Source: Symbiopectobacterium purcellii_A
GTDB lineage: Bacteria > Pseudomonadota > Gammaproteobacteria > Enterobacterales > Enterobacteriaceae
Length of the DNA stretch: 64,000 nt
Direction: 5' to 3'
NCBI RefSeq assembly: GCF_052050035.1
Contig: NZ_CP189882.1
Span: forward strand, 3,968,001 to 4,032,000
Shown: positions 8,401-18,268 of the stretch, piece after piece
Layout of the letters: each line of letters starts with the position of its first letter
Position numbering within the stretch: the stretch's first letter is position 1
Position numbers and translations under genes: made by a program
The notes under the pieces: generated by a model
The model's database searches: none
The model's input: the letters and a program-made list of their open reading frames with translations, nothing else
What the model was told of the DNA's origin: nothing

Positions 8401-9456
8401 GGCTTTGTTGAATAAATCGAACTTTCAGGGGATCGCCGGATCAAAGCACTATCATCGCTCCCGATAGCAGCTCCCCATGGCAAAGCAAAAGTTTAAAATC
8501 ACCAACTGGCCCACCTACAACAAAGCACTCAGACAACGCGGCTCCCTGACGGTCTGGCTTGATGAGTCGGCCATCGCTGCATGGACTGACAGTTCTTCGC
8601 CTGAAGGTCGTGGTTGGCCGCTTTACTACACCGATATGGCTGTTACCACGGTTTTGATGATAAAGCGCGTGTTTAACCTGTCGCTCCGGGCATTACAGGG
8701 CTTTGTCGACTCGGTTTTTACACTGATGAGCCTGCCACTGCGCTGCCCGGACTACTCTCTGGTCAGTCGGCGGGCAACAACCGTCAGTATCAGCATAAAA
8801 ACGCCAACGCGTGGTGAAATCTCGCATCTGGTCATCGACAGTACCGGTCTGAAGGTCTTTGGCGAAGGTGAATGGAAAGTCAGGCAGCATGGGGCTGACA
8901 GACGAAGAGTGTGGCGCAAGCTTCATCTGGCAGCAGACAGTGCGACGCATGAGATTATCTGTGCCGACTTATCGCTCAGCGGAACGACAGATGCGCAGGC
9001 ACTGCCGGGCCTGATTAACCAAACCCACCGAAAAATCAGGGAAGTGTCAGCAGACGGTGCTTATGACGCCCGTTACTGCCACGATGCGTTGCTAAGAAAG
9101 AAAATCAGGCCCCTTATCCCGCCGCGAAGCGGAGCCAAATACTGGCCGGACAAGTACCATGAACGTAACCATGCGGTGGCGAATCAGCGTCTGAGCGGGA
9201 GTAATGATATGTGGAAAAAGAAAGTGGGTTATCACCGGCGTTCAGTGGCAGAAACAGCGATGTTCCGCATAAAAACTTTGCTGGGTGGCCATCTGAGCCT
9301 GCGTGACTATGAGGCTCAAGTAGGTGAAGCCATAGCGATGGTCAAAGCGCTGAACCGTATGACGTTGTTGGGTATGCCACACATCGTCAGGATAGGATAA
9401 CAGGTGTAGCAGAGGGAGTCATCCTGTCGGCTAATTCTGATTTATTCAACAAAGCC
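8401..9456 (+). mobile_element. IS903-like (IS5 family) element, copy A, complete
   Basis: 1056 bp with perfect 18-bp terminal repeats GGCTTTGTTGAATAAATC and one open transposase gene. The flanks (aatacggatg / ctctcggaa) do not form a 9-bp duplication, so at least one side was rearranged after insertion. Confidence 0.95.
8477..9400 (+). CDS. IS903-type transposase
   Basis: 307 residues, the normal size. DDE residues: Asp in HLVIDSTGLKVFG, Asp in EVSADGAYDAR, Glu in HRRSVAETAMFRIK. The start MAKQKFKITNWPTYNKALRQ is shared by all copies. It has a few private changes (GRGWPLYY and SRRATTVS instead of GRGRPLYY and SRRAKTVS; HIVRIG at the C-terminus). Whether these affect activity is unknown. Identical or near-identical intact copies are at 15987 and 48421. 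Confidence 0.95.
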   Translation: MAKQKFKITNWPTYNKALRQRGSLTVWLDESAIAAWTDSSSPEGRGWPLYYTDMAVTTVLMIKRVFNLSLRALQGFVDSVFTLMSLPLRCPDYSLVSRRATTVSISIKTPTRGEISHLVIDSTGLKVFGEGEWKVRQHGADRRRVWRKLHLAADSATHEIICADLSLSGTTDAQALPGLINQTHRKIREVSADGAYDARYCHDALLRKKIRPLIPPRSGAKYWPDKYHERNHAVANQRLSGSNDMWKKKVGYHRRSVAETAMFRIKTLLGGHLSLRDYEAQVGEAIAMVKALNRMTLLGMPHIVRIG

Positions 9457-9654
9457 CTCTCGGAATGCTTTTTATTGTGCTAACTATTTGATTTGTCGTT
9501 CTAACAAAATACATTCTCTGTAAATGCATTCTAACTAAAGAAGATGTAAATCAAACGGTTAAATTATTCAACAAAGCCTTCCGAGAGGAAAAATTAGTCG
9601 TTGAAATTTTATAATGCTTATATAAATCAGTATCTTAAATTATTCAACAAAGCC
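9457..9654. mobile_element. MITE-1 split and inverted around an IS903 insertion point
   Basis: The right two thirds of MITE-1 (from ctctcggaa to its end, 9457-9578) are followed directly by the left third in inverse orientation (ttccgagag to the tip, 9579-9654). The 9-base sequence at the break is the same on both sides in inverse sense. This is expected if an IS903-like element entered the MITE with a 9-bp duplication and an inversion followed. Confidence 0.8.
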
Positions 9655-10414
9655 TCATAGTACTTGTCCGGCCAGTATTTCGCTCCGCTTCGCGGCGGGA
9701 TAAGGGGCCTGATTTTCTTTCTCAGCAACGCATCGTGGCAGTAACGGGCGTCATAAGCACCGTCTGCTGACACTTACCTGATTTTCCGGTGGGTTTGGTT
9801 AATCAGGCCCGGCAGTGCCTGCGCATCTGTCGTTCCGCTGAGCGATAAGTCGGCACAGATAATCTCATGCGTCGCACTGTCTGCTGCCAGATGAAGCTTG
9901 CGCCACACTCTTCGTCTGTCAGCCCCATGCTGCCTGACTTTCCATCCACCTTCGCCAAAGACCTTCAGACCGGTACTGTCGATGACCAGATGCGAGATTT
10001 CACCACGCGTTGGCGTTTTTATGCTGATACTGACGGTTTTTGCCCGCCGACTGACCAGAGAGTAGTCCGGGCAGCGCAGTGGCAGGCTCATCAGTGTAAA
10101 AACCGAGTCGACAAAGCCCTGTAATGCCCGGAGCGACAGGTTAAACACGCGCTTTATCATCAAAACCGTGGTAACAGCCATATCGGTGTAGTAAAGCGGC
10201 CGACCACGACCTTCAGGCGAAGCACTGTCAGTCCATGCAGCGATGGCGGACTCATCAAGCCAGACCGTCAGGGAGCCGCGTTGTCTGAGTGCTTTGTTGT
10301 AGGTGGGCCAGTTGGTGATTTTAAACTTTTGCTTTGCCATGGGGAGCTGCTATCGGGAGCGATGATAGTGCTCTGATCCGGCGATCCCCTGAAAGTTCGA
10401 TTTATTCAACAAAG
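9655..10414 (-). mobile_element. IS903-like element, copy B, truncated
   Basis: Minus strand. The N-terminal part of the transposase reads 10340 down to 9774, where AGG GAA has become AGG TAA (nonsense). The 3' part is cut by the MITE segment at 9654. Its outer tip lacks the last two bases where it abuts the next IS903 copy at 10415. Confidence 0.88.
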
Positions 10415-10795
10415 GGCTTTGTTGAATAAATCAGAATTAGCCGACAGGATGACTCCCTCTGCTACACCTGTTATCCTATCCTGACGCTGTGTGGCATACC
10501 CAACAACGTCATACGGTTCAGCGCTTTGACCATCGCTATGGCTTCACCTACTTGAGCCTCATAGTCACGCAGGCTCAGATGGCCACCCAGCAAAGTTTTT
10601 ATGCGGAACATCGCTGTTTCTGCCACTGAACGCCGGTGATAACCCACTTTCTTTTTCCACATATCATTACTCCCGCTCAGACGCTGATTCGCCACCGCAT
10701 GGTTACGTTCATGGTACTTGTCCGGCCAGTATTTGGCTCCGCTTCGCGGCGGGATAAGGGGCCTGATTTTCTTTCTTAGCAACGCATCGTGGCAG

Positions 10796-11679
10796 TATAG
10801 CTAAACGACTTAATTTTGATTACATTATTTAAATGAGCTATTCAATTGATTTTAGACGTAAAGTGATATCTACACGGAAAAACGAAGGGTTGAGTATCCG
10901 AGAAACAGCGAAGCAATTTCGGATTGGCCCTGCCTCTGTATCGCGTTGGATTAATCAAATAGAGTCAAAAGCATCGACCACGCGTCAGCGAAAGATCGAT
11001 AAATCCGAGTTGATAAAAGATGTTGAACAATATCCAGATGCTTACCAAAAAGAACGTGCAGAGCGTTTTGGCGTTTGTCAGAAGGCCATTTGGCAAGCGC
11101 TTAAAAAGCTGGGATTGACCTATAAAAAAAACTCTACGTCATCCGAAAGCCGACGAAAACGCCCGGCAGGGATTTCAACAAAAAAAACAACAGTATGAAA
11201 AAGAAGGTAAACCTATTGTTTTTATTGATGAAAGTGGTTTTTCACACGATACCCCACGGACTCACGGCTATTCCCCAAAAGGTCAACGGTGTTTTGGCCT
11301 GAAGAACTGGGGAGCTAGGGGAAGAACAAATGTTATCGGCGCTTTATTAGGCACAACGCTGTTTGCTATCGGATTATTTGATATCAATATTAACAGCGAT
11401 GTTTTCTATGCCTGGGTCACACAAGTCCTTATCCCAGTACTCCCTAAAAACAGTGTAATCATGATGGACAATGCCACTTTTCACAAAAAACATAATATTC
11501 AACAAGTCATCATCGATGCAGGGTATATGGTGGAGTATTTGCCTACATATTCGCCAGATCTTAACCCAATTGAGCATAAATGGGCACAAGCAAAAAGCAA
11601 AAAAAGAGAGATGGGTTGCGATACAGAGAGTTTGTTCTCAGTCCATATGGTGTAATCAAAATTAAGTCGCTTGGCTATA
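10796..11679 (+). mobile_element. IS630-family element, copy B (884 bp)
   Basis: Full-length, TA at both borders, inserted in IS903 copy C; the target reads ggcag-ta-acggg. The transposase (10833-11655, plus) is again divided by an A8 tract near 11124 into a 121-residue first ORF and a catalytic second part. Confidence 0.93.
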
Positions 11680-11895
11680 ACGGGCGTCATAAGCACCGTC
11701 TGCTGACACTTCCCTGATTTTTCGGTGGGTTTGGTTAATCAGGCCCGGCAGTGCCTGCGCATCTGTCGTTCCGCTGAGCGATAAGTCGGCACAGAGAATC
11801 TCATGCGTCGCACTGTCTGCTGCCAGATGAAGCTTGCGCCACACTCTTCGTCTGTCAGCCCCATGCTGCCTGACTTTCCATTCACCTTCGCCAAA

Positions 11896-12998
11896 GCCCC
11901 ATTCCCACTCGAAACGCAACAAAGTGACCCACTGGCCAGAGTCGGATAAAATCACCGTTCTGGCCCTACTGGAGATCCCGTTGCATGCAGGGAAAACATC
12001 TGACTCACAAAGAACGGTTCTACATCGAAAAGCGGCGTGGTGATGGGGTTAACCAGGCCACCATCGCCCGGGAACTGGAGCTTCCTCGTTCTACCATCAG
12101 CAGGGAACTCAGACGCAATACCGACGCCGCTTTCAACGGGGTCTATTCCTGCAGAAGGGCCGAAACGTTGGCCAGAGGGCGGCGGCAGAAAACACGGCCG
12201 GACAGCGTGATTAACCAGCTTGAACCGCACATTCAGGACTTTATCAGAACGGCGCTGTCTACCCACACCTCACCTGAGGTCATCAGTGGGCGCCTGGTCC
12301 TGGAATTTGGCCTGTCCGTCAGCAAGAACTCGCTCTATCGCTATATCCAGCAGGAGCGCCGGGCCGGCGGTGAGCTGTATCAGCAGCTCCCTCATCGGGG
12401 TAAACGGTATAACTATCAGACCGATGAGAACAAACGCGGTCCTATTCCCAACCGTGTTGGCATTGAGCAGCGGCCGGCCGTTGCTGACCTCAAGCAGGAA
12501 CCCGGGCATTTCGAGATTGACACCATCTTTGGCAAAGATCAGAAATCATTCCTGCTGACGGTGGTCGATAAAGCCGTCAAGCTGGTCATCATTCGCAAAC
12601 TGCCCAACAAGCGAGCAGAGACAGTGGTAGCGGCCTTCAGGGACATCGTTGCCAATACCTTCTGCGAGTTTAAAACCCTGACTGCTGACAACGGTTCTGA
12701 ATTTTCCCAGCACGGGGAAATTACAAAAGTCACGGGGGCACCGGTCTACTTTGCCCGGCCATATCATTCCTGGGAACGCGGGTTGAATGAGCATACCAAC
12801 GGGCTGATACGGCGTTTTTACCCGAAGGGAACGGACTTCAATTATGTCACCCATCGCAAGGTTGCAGCACTCGAACACCTGCTCAATACGCGAGGCAGAA
12901 AATCGCTGGGTTATCGTTCTCCAAATGAGGTATTTTTAACGCACTTACAGGCGGCATAATGCCCTACCGTTTTGTTGCGTTTCGACTGGGAATGGGGC
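11896..12998 (+). mobile_element. IS30-family element, copy A, complete
   Basis: 1103 bp with terminal repeats GCCCCATTCCCACTCGAAAC and (reverse strand) GCCCCATTCCCAGTCGAAAC. The transposase is open. It lies in IS903 copy C next to a deletion. Confidence 0.92.
11985..12959 (+). CDS. IS30-family transposase
   Basis: 324 residues. The N-terminal helix-turn-helix is typical (LTHKERFYIEKRR, then ATIARELELPRSTISRELRRN). The catalytic residues are Asp in FEIDTIFGKDQ, Asp in TADNGSEF and Glu in GLNEHTNGLIRRFYPK. It differs at many synonymous and some amino-acid positions from the copy at 37887, so the two come from separate lineages. Open and probably functional. Confidence 0.94.
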   Translation: MQGKHLTHKERFYIEKRRGDGVNQATIARELELPRSTISRELRRNTDAAFNGVYSCRRAETLARGRRQKTRPDSVINQLEPHIQDFIRTALSTHTSPEVISGRLVLEFGLSVSKNSLYRYIQQERRAGGELYQQLPHRGKRYNYQTDENKRGPIPNRVGIEQRPAVADLKQEPGHFEIDTIFGKDQKSFLLTVVDKAVKLVIIRKLPNKRAETVVAAFRDIVANTFCEFKTLTADNGSEFSQHGEITKVTGAPVYFARPYHSWERGLNEHTNGLIRRFYPKGTDFNYVTHRKVAALEHLLNTRGRKSLGYRSPNEVFLTHLQAA

Positions 12999-13506
12999 TT
13001 TTTGCCCGCCGACTGACCAGAGAGTAGTCCGTGCAGCGCAGTGGCAGGCTCATCAGTGTAAAAACCGAGTCGACAAAGCCCTGTAATGCCCGGAGCGACA
13101 GGTTAAACACGCGCTTTATCATCAAAACCGTGGTAACAGCCATATCGGTGTAGTAAAGCGGCCGACCACGACCTTCAGGCGAAGAACTGTCAGTCCATGC
13201 AGCGATGGCCGACTCATCAAGCCAGACCGTCAGGGAGCCGCGTTGTCTGAGTGCTTTGTTGTAGGTGGGCCAGTTGGTGATTTTAAACTTTTGCTTTGCC
13301 ATGGGGAGCTGCTATCGGGAGCGATGATAGTGCTTTGATCCGGCGATCCCCTGAAAGTTCGATTTATTCAACAAAGCATCAACAAAGCCGATTGCCGTCG
13401 AATTTTTTATAAAAAAGTTCGCTCAGCCCTTTTATAACGATAATAGAGTATATCCGCAATAACAATTGTTCTCATATCCCTCCCAAATACGGACGAAGCC
13501 TATCGA

Positions 13507-15321
13507 TTAAAAACGACTTTTATCGATAAAGTTTATTCTCTCTTTTTTATATACTTTTGTTAGTATATTCACCAGACTTAGATAATCATTCGCAACAAAA
13601 GCATTATCGTCTCCAACACAGAACTCTCTCCAAAACTTAATATGTCTATCATCGCCTTTTGTGGAGCTCAATGAAATGTAAAAGATATCTACCTCGTTTG
13701 TCTTATAGATTTTATTATAAGTTAATAAACCCTCTTTTATTCTTTTACAAATTTTGTAATCCTTATGGAGCTTTATGGATAAACTTTTCGGACCCTTATG
13801 GCTATCATCCCCATCAGTAACCATGATAATGACCTTTTTAGCATTATGACCCTTCGCAATCACAGGTAGCGATCGCAGCAAACCAGTGATAGTGTCAGTT
13901 TGTCCTCCCATAACACTCATTTTCTCAAATTGAGAGATAACTTCAGGATTAGAGGTTAATTCAATTAAATAAGAGGGCGGCGACTGTCTATATTTCATTT
14001 CCTTAACAAAATCATTCAGATCATGTGAATAGATAGTATTTCTTATTTTTCCATAAAATCTAAAATAGTTAAAATCATAACACATGTTATCAAACATGGT
14101 CTTATACTCATGATGAGGACGATGAGGAAAGTAGGTATAAGTAGTGACCGACCTGTCAGAAAACAAATTCTTATCCTTCAAAGCTTCATTGAAATCAATA
14201 GTTTCAGAATTTACAATACTCAAATATTCATCTGCTATTTTGTTTAATTTTTTAACATGATCATAATGAAGATTATATTCATCAGTATGCGCCCGCAAAT
14301 TAGCACGAGAATCAGCATCACAGCTGTAAAAAGGAATATTTTTCTCCGAATATGTAGTGCACCATTTTTTATCAACCATTTGCGGCATGGTAAGATGCAA
14401 ACCATCTGCAACGATTTTTTCATAAAAATAGGTGATTAGCTCATCCTGTTTTTTGATATTATTTACTTTATCATCTAAATATTTGTTATACCAAAAATTG
14501 AAATCAACACTTTTACTTCTGAACTCCGTATACTGTTTTTTGAGCTTCCCGGCAAAAGAACAGCCTGTTTCTTTTCCACCAAAAAGATTTGTTTTACTCA
14601 ATTTAACAGGAACACCAACATTAAAAGGAACAATGCCAATGGTATTTTTCTTGTTATTATTAAAAATAGTTTGGGAAATATTCACTACCGCCTTTTTTAA
14701 AATATCGTATTTAGGACTATTATTATAAGACCCACGAATCTTCCGGCCCATTGAGGAAGAAACGTCTACAATAAAAACGAAATCCGTAGGAATATTGTGA
14801 TTTTTCACCGATTTTCTTACCGTACCGGCGGAACTGTCTGCACGGACGATGACATCATCGCTAAATCCAACTACGTTATATTTTTTGAAGATAGGATGTA
14901 ATTTCGCAATCCCTGTTGCATTATAATCAATTGATGTTAATTCTTTTGCATTGTTACGGTTTAGATTGACAATAACGTCCAGATCGTTATCGGTAAAAGT
15001 TATGTTGGGAAAATAATAATTCAAATAGTGACTCAGAAGTTTTTTATTGGCTTCCTTATTTTCATGCTTAACAGCACATTCTTTATCCTCTACGTAATCG
15101 CAGCGATCGTTTATCGCAATGGCTAATGTCCCCTGATTCATCGCATCTGCCAATCGGGCACGGGTTGACTGGAAATACGCCCCATCAATTGCAAAAGAAA
15201 AAAACATCAATAACATTGGAAGCATAATAGCAAACGGCAATATCATTACCCCAGACTCTCTGCGGAATACCAACAGAAAGATATCAAGAGAGTATTTTAT
15301 CTTCATGACGCTTCCTGACAT
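13507..15321 (-). CDS. TadG-like protein with VWA domain (Flp pilus type)
   Basis: 604 residues from ATG 15321 (an inner start at 15306, MKIKYSLDI, is equally possible). One N-terminal membrane segment (about residues 25-45, MILPFAIMLPMLLMFFSFAI) carries the TadE/TadG-type small-pilin motif. A von Willebrand factor A domain begins near residue 185 with the MIDAS motif FIVDVSSSMG, with further elements TDTITG and VTDGDDSHKG towards the C-terminus. In tad loci TadG is a pilus-assembly or minor pseudopilin component. No other tad gene is in the window, and both sides are IS sequence. The gene is AT-richer than the his region. It is intact over 1.8 kb. The family call is sound; its job without partners is uncertain. 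Confidence 0.75.
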   Translation of the reverse strand: MSGSVMKIKYSLDIFLLVFRRESGVMILPFAIMLPMLLMFFSFAIDGAYFQSTRARLADAMNQGTLAIAINDRCDYVEDKECAVKHENKEANKKLLSHYLNYYFPNITFTDNDLDVIVNLNRNNAKELTSIDYNATGIAKLHPIFKKYNVVGFSDDVIVRADSSAGTVRKSVKNHNIPTDFVFIVDVSSSMGRKIRGSYNNSPKYDILKKAVVNISQTIFNNNKKNTIGIVPFNVGVPVKLSKTNLFGGKETGCSFAGKLKKQYTEFRSKSVDFNFWYNKYLDDKVNNIKKQDELITYFYEKIVADGLHLTMPQMVDKKWCTTYSEKNIPFYSCDADSRANLRAHTDEYNLHYDHVKKLNKIADEYLSIVNSETIDFNEALKDKNLFSDRSVTTYTYFPHRPHHEYKTMFDNMCYDFNYFRFYGKIRNTIYSHDLNDFVKEMKYRQSPPSYLIELTSNPEVISQFEKMSVMGGQTDTITGLLRSLPVIAKGHNAKKVIIMVTDGDDSHKGPKSLSIKLHKDYKICKRIKEGLLTYNKIYKTNEVDIFYISLSSTKGDDRHIKFWREFCVGDDNAFVANDYLSLVNILTKVYKKERINFIDKSRF

Positions 15322-15440
15322 AATTATCGAACTCCAAAAACTGACCGAGGGATTACCGCGTTACTCACAGAGATATTTTTTACTGATAGCCTATTGCAAG
15401 CATCCCTTTTATTTTATCCCTAGATTATACCAGAAGCTTA

Positions 15441-15544
15441 TATACTCAACGTACTTCAAGATGCATCTGCATATTCAGCAGAAGGCAGGTGAAGTAAGCT
15501 TATCTGGTGGCCTTGCCGAGCATCTCAGAAGTACGTTGAGTATA
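15441..15544. repeat. About 104-bp palindromic intergenic repeat, copy 1
   Basis: Starts tatactcaacgtacttcaag and ends with its imperfect complement cagaagtacgttgagtata. The core shares gcagaaggcaggtg and ctggtggccttgccgagcat with the copy at 52588-52690. No coding capacity. Resembles short enterobacterial dispersed repeats, lying downstream of a gene in copy 2. Confidence 0.7.
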
Positions 15545-15590
15545 TTGGTGTAACGAATCAACAGACAATCCGGTAATCAACTGAATATAG

Positions 15591-15753
15591 GCTTTGCTGA
15601 ATAAATCGAACTTTTAGGTGACTGGCGGATCTGATCACTACAGTCATTTCAGCATAGGGTTCCCATGGCAAAGCAAACGTTTAAAATCACCAACTGGTCC
15701 GTCTACAACAATGCTCTCAGGCAGCGCGGTTCATTGACAGTCTGGCTTGATGC
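15591..15753 (+). mobile_element. Divergent IS903-like fragment (older subtype)
   Basis: The tip ggctttgctgaataaatc and the first codons MAKQTFKITNWSVYNNALRQ are about three quarters identical to the common IS903 copies; the fragment breaks off after SLTVWLD. The same older subtype appears at 50848-50999. Between 15754 and 15910 I see no gene. Confidence 0.75.
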
Positions 15754-15910
15754 CCCATTCTCCCTCGAAAGGCAGCTGAGGGGTGAACTCATGCATAAAT
15801 CACCTCCCCGGAGAGGTGACTCAGTGGTGTTTCGTTCATCATGACGGTAAATCGGCAGGCTGTTGTGGCTCTATTTTTATCTATCATTGTTTCTTTTTTA
15901 AGCCAATAGA

Positions 15911-16966
15911 GGCTTTGTTGAATAAATCGAACTTTCAGGGGATCGCCGGATCAAAGCACTATCATCGCTCCCGATAGCAGCTCCCCATGGCAAAGCAAAA
16001 GTTTAAAATCACCAACTGGCCCACCTACAACAAAGCACTCAGACAACGCGGCTCCCTGACGGTCTGGCTTGATGAGTCCGCCATCGCTGCATGGACTGAC
16101 AGTGCTTCGCCTGAAGGTCGTGGTCGGCCGCTTTACTACACCGATATGGCTGTTACCACGGTTTTGATGATAAAGCGCGTGTTTAACCTGTCGCTCCGGG
16201 CATTACAGGGCTTTGTCGACTCGGTTTTTACACTGATGAGCCTGCCACTGCGCTGCCCGGACTACTCTCTGGTCAGTCGGCGGGCAAAAACCGTCAGTAT
16301 CAGCATAAAAACGCCAACGCGTGGTGAAATCTCGCATCTGGTCATCGACAGTACCGGTCTGAAGGTCTTTGGCGAAGGTGAATGGAAAGTCAGGCAGCAT
16401 GGGGCTGACAGACGAAGAGTGTGGCGCAAGCTTCATCTGGCAGCAGACAGTGCGACGCATGAGATTATCTGTGCCGACTTATCGCTCAGCGGAACGACAG
16501 ATGCGCAGGCACTGCCGGGCCTGATTAACCAAACCCACCGAAAAATCAGGGAAGTGTCAGCAGACGGTGCTTATGACGCCCGTTACTGCCACGATGCGTT
16601 GCTAAGAAAGAAAATCAGGCCCCTTATCCCGCCGCGAAGCGGAGCCAAATACTGGCCGGACAAGTACCATGAACGTAACCATGCGGTGGCGAATCAGCGT
16701 CTGAGCGGGAGTAATGATATGTGGAAAAAGAAAGTGGGTTATCACCGGCGTTCAGTGGCAGAAACAGCGATGTTCCGCATAAAAACTTTGCTGGGTGGCC
16801 ATCTGAGCCTGCGTGACTATGAGGCTCAAGTAGGTGAAGCCATAGCGATGGTCAAAGCGCTGAACCGTATGACGTTGTTGGGTATGCCACACAGCGTCAG
16901 GATAGGATAACAGGTGTAGCAGAGGGAGTCATCCTGTCGGCTAATTCTGATTTATTCAACAAAGCC
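15911..16966 (+). mobile_element. IS903-like element, copy D, complete with 9-bp duplication
   Basis: 1056 bp; perfect terminal repeats; flanked by gccaataga at 15902-15910 and 16967-16975, a clean simple insertion. Confidence 0.96.
15987..16910 (+). CDS. IS903-type transposase
   Basis: 307 residues with all DDE residues. This is the consensus version of the family in this window, identical in sequence to the copy at 48421-49344 as far as I can compare. Together with the clean target duplication this marks recent movement. It is the best candidate for the enzyme that also moves MITE-1. Confidence 0.95.
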   Translation: MAKQKFKITNWPTYNKALRQRGSLTVWLDESAIAAWTDSASPEGRGRPLYYTDMAVTTVLMIKRVFNLSLRALQGFVDSVFTLMSLPLRCPDYSLVSRRAKTVSISIKTPTRGEISHLVIDSTGLKVFGEGEWKVRQHGADRRRVWRKLHLAADSATHEIICADLSLSGTTDAQALPGLINQTHRKIREVSADGAYDARYCHDALLRKKIRPLIPPRSGAKYWPDKYHERNHAVANQRLSGSNDMWKKKVGYHRRSVAETAMFRIKTLLGGHLSLRDYEAQVGEAIAMVKALNRMTLLGMPHSVRIG

Positions 16967-16975
16967 GCCAATAGA

Positions 16976-17225
16976 CATAGCGAATAGCTAATGCAGGTAC
17001 AACCCAAATGCCTGATTCAACGCCACCATGCATTGTCTTTAATGCGTTATTACCTAACGATTTTGCTATCTTACGAGTCCCCTTGCTTTTGAAAAAAGCG
17101 GAAGGTCTCTGTTATTTAGTCGCTCTACCTTGTGCAACGGCTGCGCGATGTAAATCATTCAGGCAGTAACGCCCGAAAGCATCTTGACGGACGACGGTAT
17201 TTTCAATGACAACTAATTTCGACAT
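16976..17225 (-). pseudogene. KilA-N-type phage protein, broken
   Basis: ATG 17225 is preceded by ggagaaattgtt. The frame reads MSKLVVIENTVVRQDAFG, RYCLNDLHRAAVAQGRATK, stop, and goes on in the same frame as QRPSAFFKSKGTRKIAKS, NNALKTMHGGVESGIWVVPAL. The first part is the beginning of a KilA-N domain, a DNA-binding domain of phage regulators and antirepressors. An in-frame TAA at 17112-17114 and truncation by IS903 copy D disable it. A second copy of its start lies at 53294-53344. Confidence 0.65.
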
Positions 17226-17335
17226 AACAATTTCTCCATAATTAAACGGATGTGGTTATCAGAGGGCTAACGGGTAAAATTTTGCAGATTGGCGGTCAGA
17301 TCGCTTACACTTGGCTTAACACAGGAGGATCCGCT

Positions 17336-17777
17336 ATGGGCCAAGTCGCATTTGATATAGCCAACCGACTTAAAAATGATTACATCCTATGCCCTGATAT
17401 GCGGCAAAGAAGCATAGCTGGCTGTTATCAAAATAATGTCGCTTGGCTATACATTGCAGGCGTCAGAAGAGCTTGAAACGGCTGGTATTTCGAGAGAGCA
17501 GGCCAAGGCGATCTCGCTCGTCGTGCGTAAATCTCACGAGGTAGCTGATGTTGCTACCAAGCGTGACCTTGAATACGTGCGCAAAGAGATGATTGCTCGC
17601 TTCGAGAAGAACGAAGCTCAGATGCTGGGCCGCTTCGAGAAGACCGACGCGCAGATAGCCGATGTCCGTAAGGATATGACTGCCGGTTTTGATAAACTTG
17701 GCATGCAGATGACCATCCGGCTTGGTCTAATGGTCGCCGCTGCCGTGAGCATCATTGCTGCCATTCTCAAAATGTGA
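17336..17777 (+). pseudogene. DUF1640-like coiled-coil membrane protein, split by MITE-2
   Basis: The original start is ATG 17336 behind acaggagg. Removing the 96-bp MITE gives MGQVAFDTLQASEELETAG, ISREQAKAISLVVRKSHEVAD, then a long coiled coil (about residues 40-90, VRKEMIARFEKNEAQMLGRF) and a C-terminal membrane helix LGLMVAAAVSIIAAIL. The overall plan is that of small DUF1640/CCDC90-like proteins often found in prophages. The MITE cuts codon 8 and shifts the frame. The part after it could still be read from an ATG supplied by the MITE at 17436. Function unknown. Confidence 0.7.
17356..17451 (+). mobile_element. MITE-2, copy b
   Basis: 96 bp including a TA at each end; inserted in TA of gat-aca in the coiled-coil gene. 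The right end carries ATG TCG CTT GGC TAT, which opens a new reading frame into the target. Confidence 0.93.
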
Positions 17778-17786
17778 TGCCACTAC

Positions 17787-17859
17787 GGATTGTTAGCTCA
17801 GTTGGTAGAGCTGTGGACTCTTAATCCATCGGTCGCATGTTCAAATCCTGCACAACCCA
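17787..17859 (+). tRNA. tRNA-Lys (anticodon CTT), phage-type, slightly degraded
   Basis: D arm TTAGCTCAGTTGGTAGAGC, anticodon loop ACTCTTAAT (CTT, lysine), T arm GCATGTTCAAATCCTGC. The acceptor GGATTGT/ACAACCC has one mismatch (A against C at pair 3), and the T stem has one mismatch. No CCA is encoded. It lies among prophage genes and not with other tRNAs, so it is either a phage-borne tRNA or a remnant of an attachment site. Function doubtful. Confidence 0.75.
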
Positions 17860-17871
17860 CAATATTGGGGA

Positions 17872-18195
17872 TTAGTCGCTTCTGACAGCACCGTAACGCC
17901 CTCTGTAATTCTTAAAGCGTTCGTCTTTAGAGGAGTCAATTTCTACTTTGGCATAAACTCTATTGGCTTCCGCTGCGATCCGCTGCTCTTCGGCTAATAT
18001 CACGCGATTTTCCCATGCCAGCCGCTTTTCTTCCCAATTAATTAACCGTGGGTGAGACAATCCTTTATCCCCAGCATCTACAGCTTCCATTGCTCCCCTG
18101 ACTATAGGAATAGTATTTAGGTATCGCTCCTTTCTCCACGAGTCTAATCGGTTGTAATAGTGTTTTTCGTCAGGCGTTAATTCTTCGTAGGTCAT
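17872..18195 (-). CDS. Prophage protein of unknown function
   Basis: 107 residues, highly charged and helical (MTYEELTPDEKHYYNRLDSW; RVILAEEQRIAAEANRVYAK). No membrane segment, no motif that I recognise. It lies just downstream of ssb on the same strand, with 73 bp between, as in the early recombination operon of lambdoid phages. Intact. Confidence 0.6.
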   Translation of the reverse strand: MTYEELTPDEKHYYNRLDSWRKERYLNTIPIVRGAMEAVDAGDKGLSHPRLINWEEKRLAWENRVILAEEQRIAAEANRVYAKVEIDSSKDERFKNYRGRYGAVRSD

Positions 18196-18268
18196 AACGT
18201 CACCTGAAATTTAGGCAGCACAAATCCTTCCATGTTGGATATAGCGCTGCGGTGATGGTTGGGTTAAA

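Larger units (their letters stand above)
10415..13377 (-). mobile_element. IS903-like element, copy C, carrying IS630 and IS30
   Basis: The outer ends are at 10415 and 13377 (last base pair lost). The transposase is present in three pieces: 10471-10795, 11680-11895 and 12999-13302. IS630 entered at a TA; IS30 entered with loss of about 130 bp of transposase (from after FGEG to before SRRAK). The pseudogene cannot be rescued. Confidence 0.88.
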
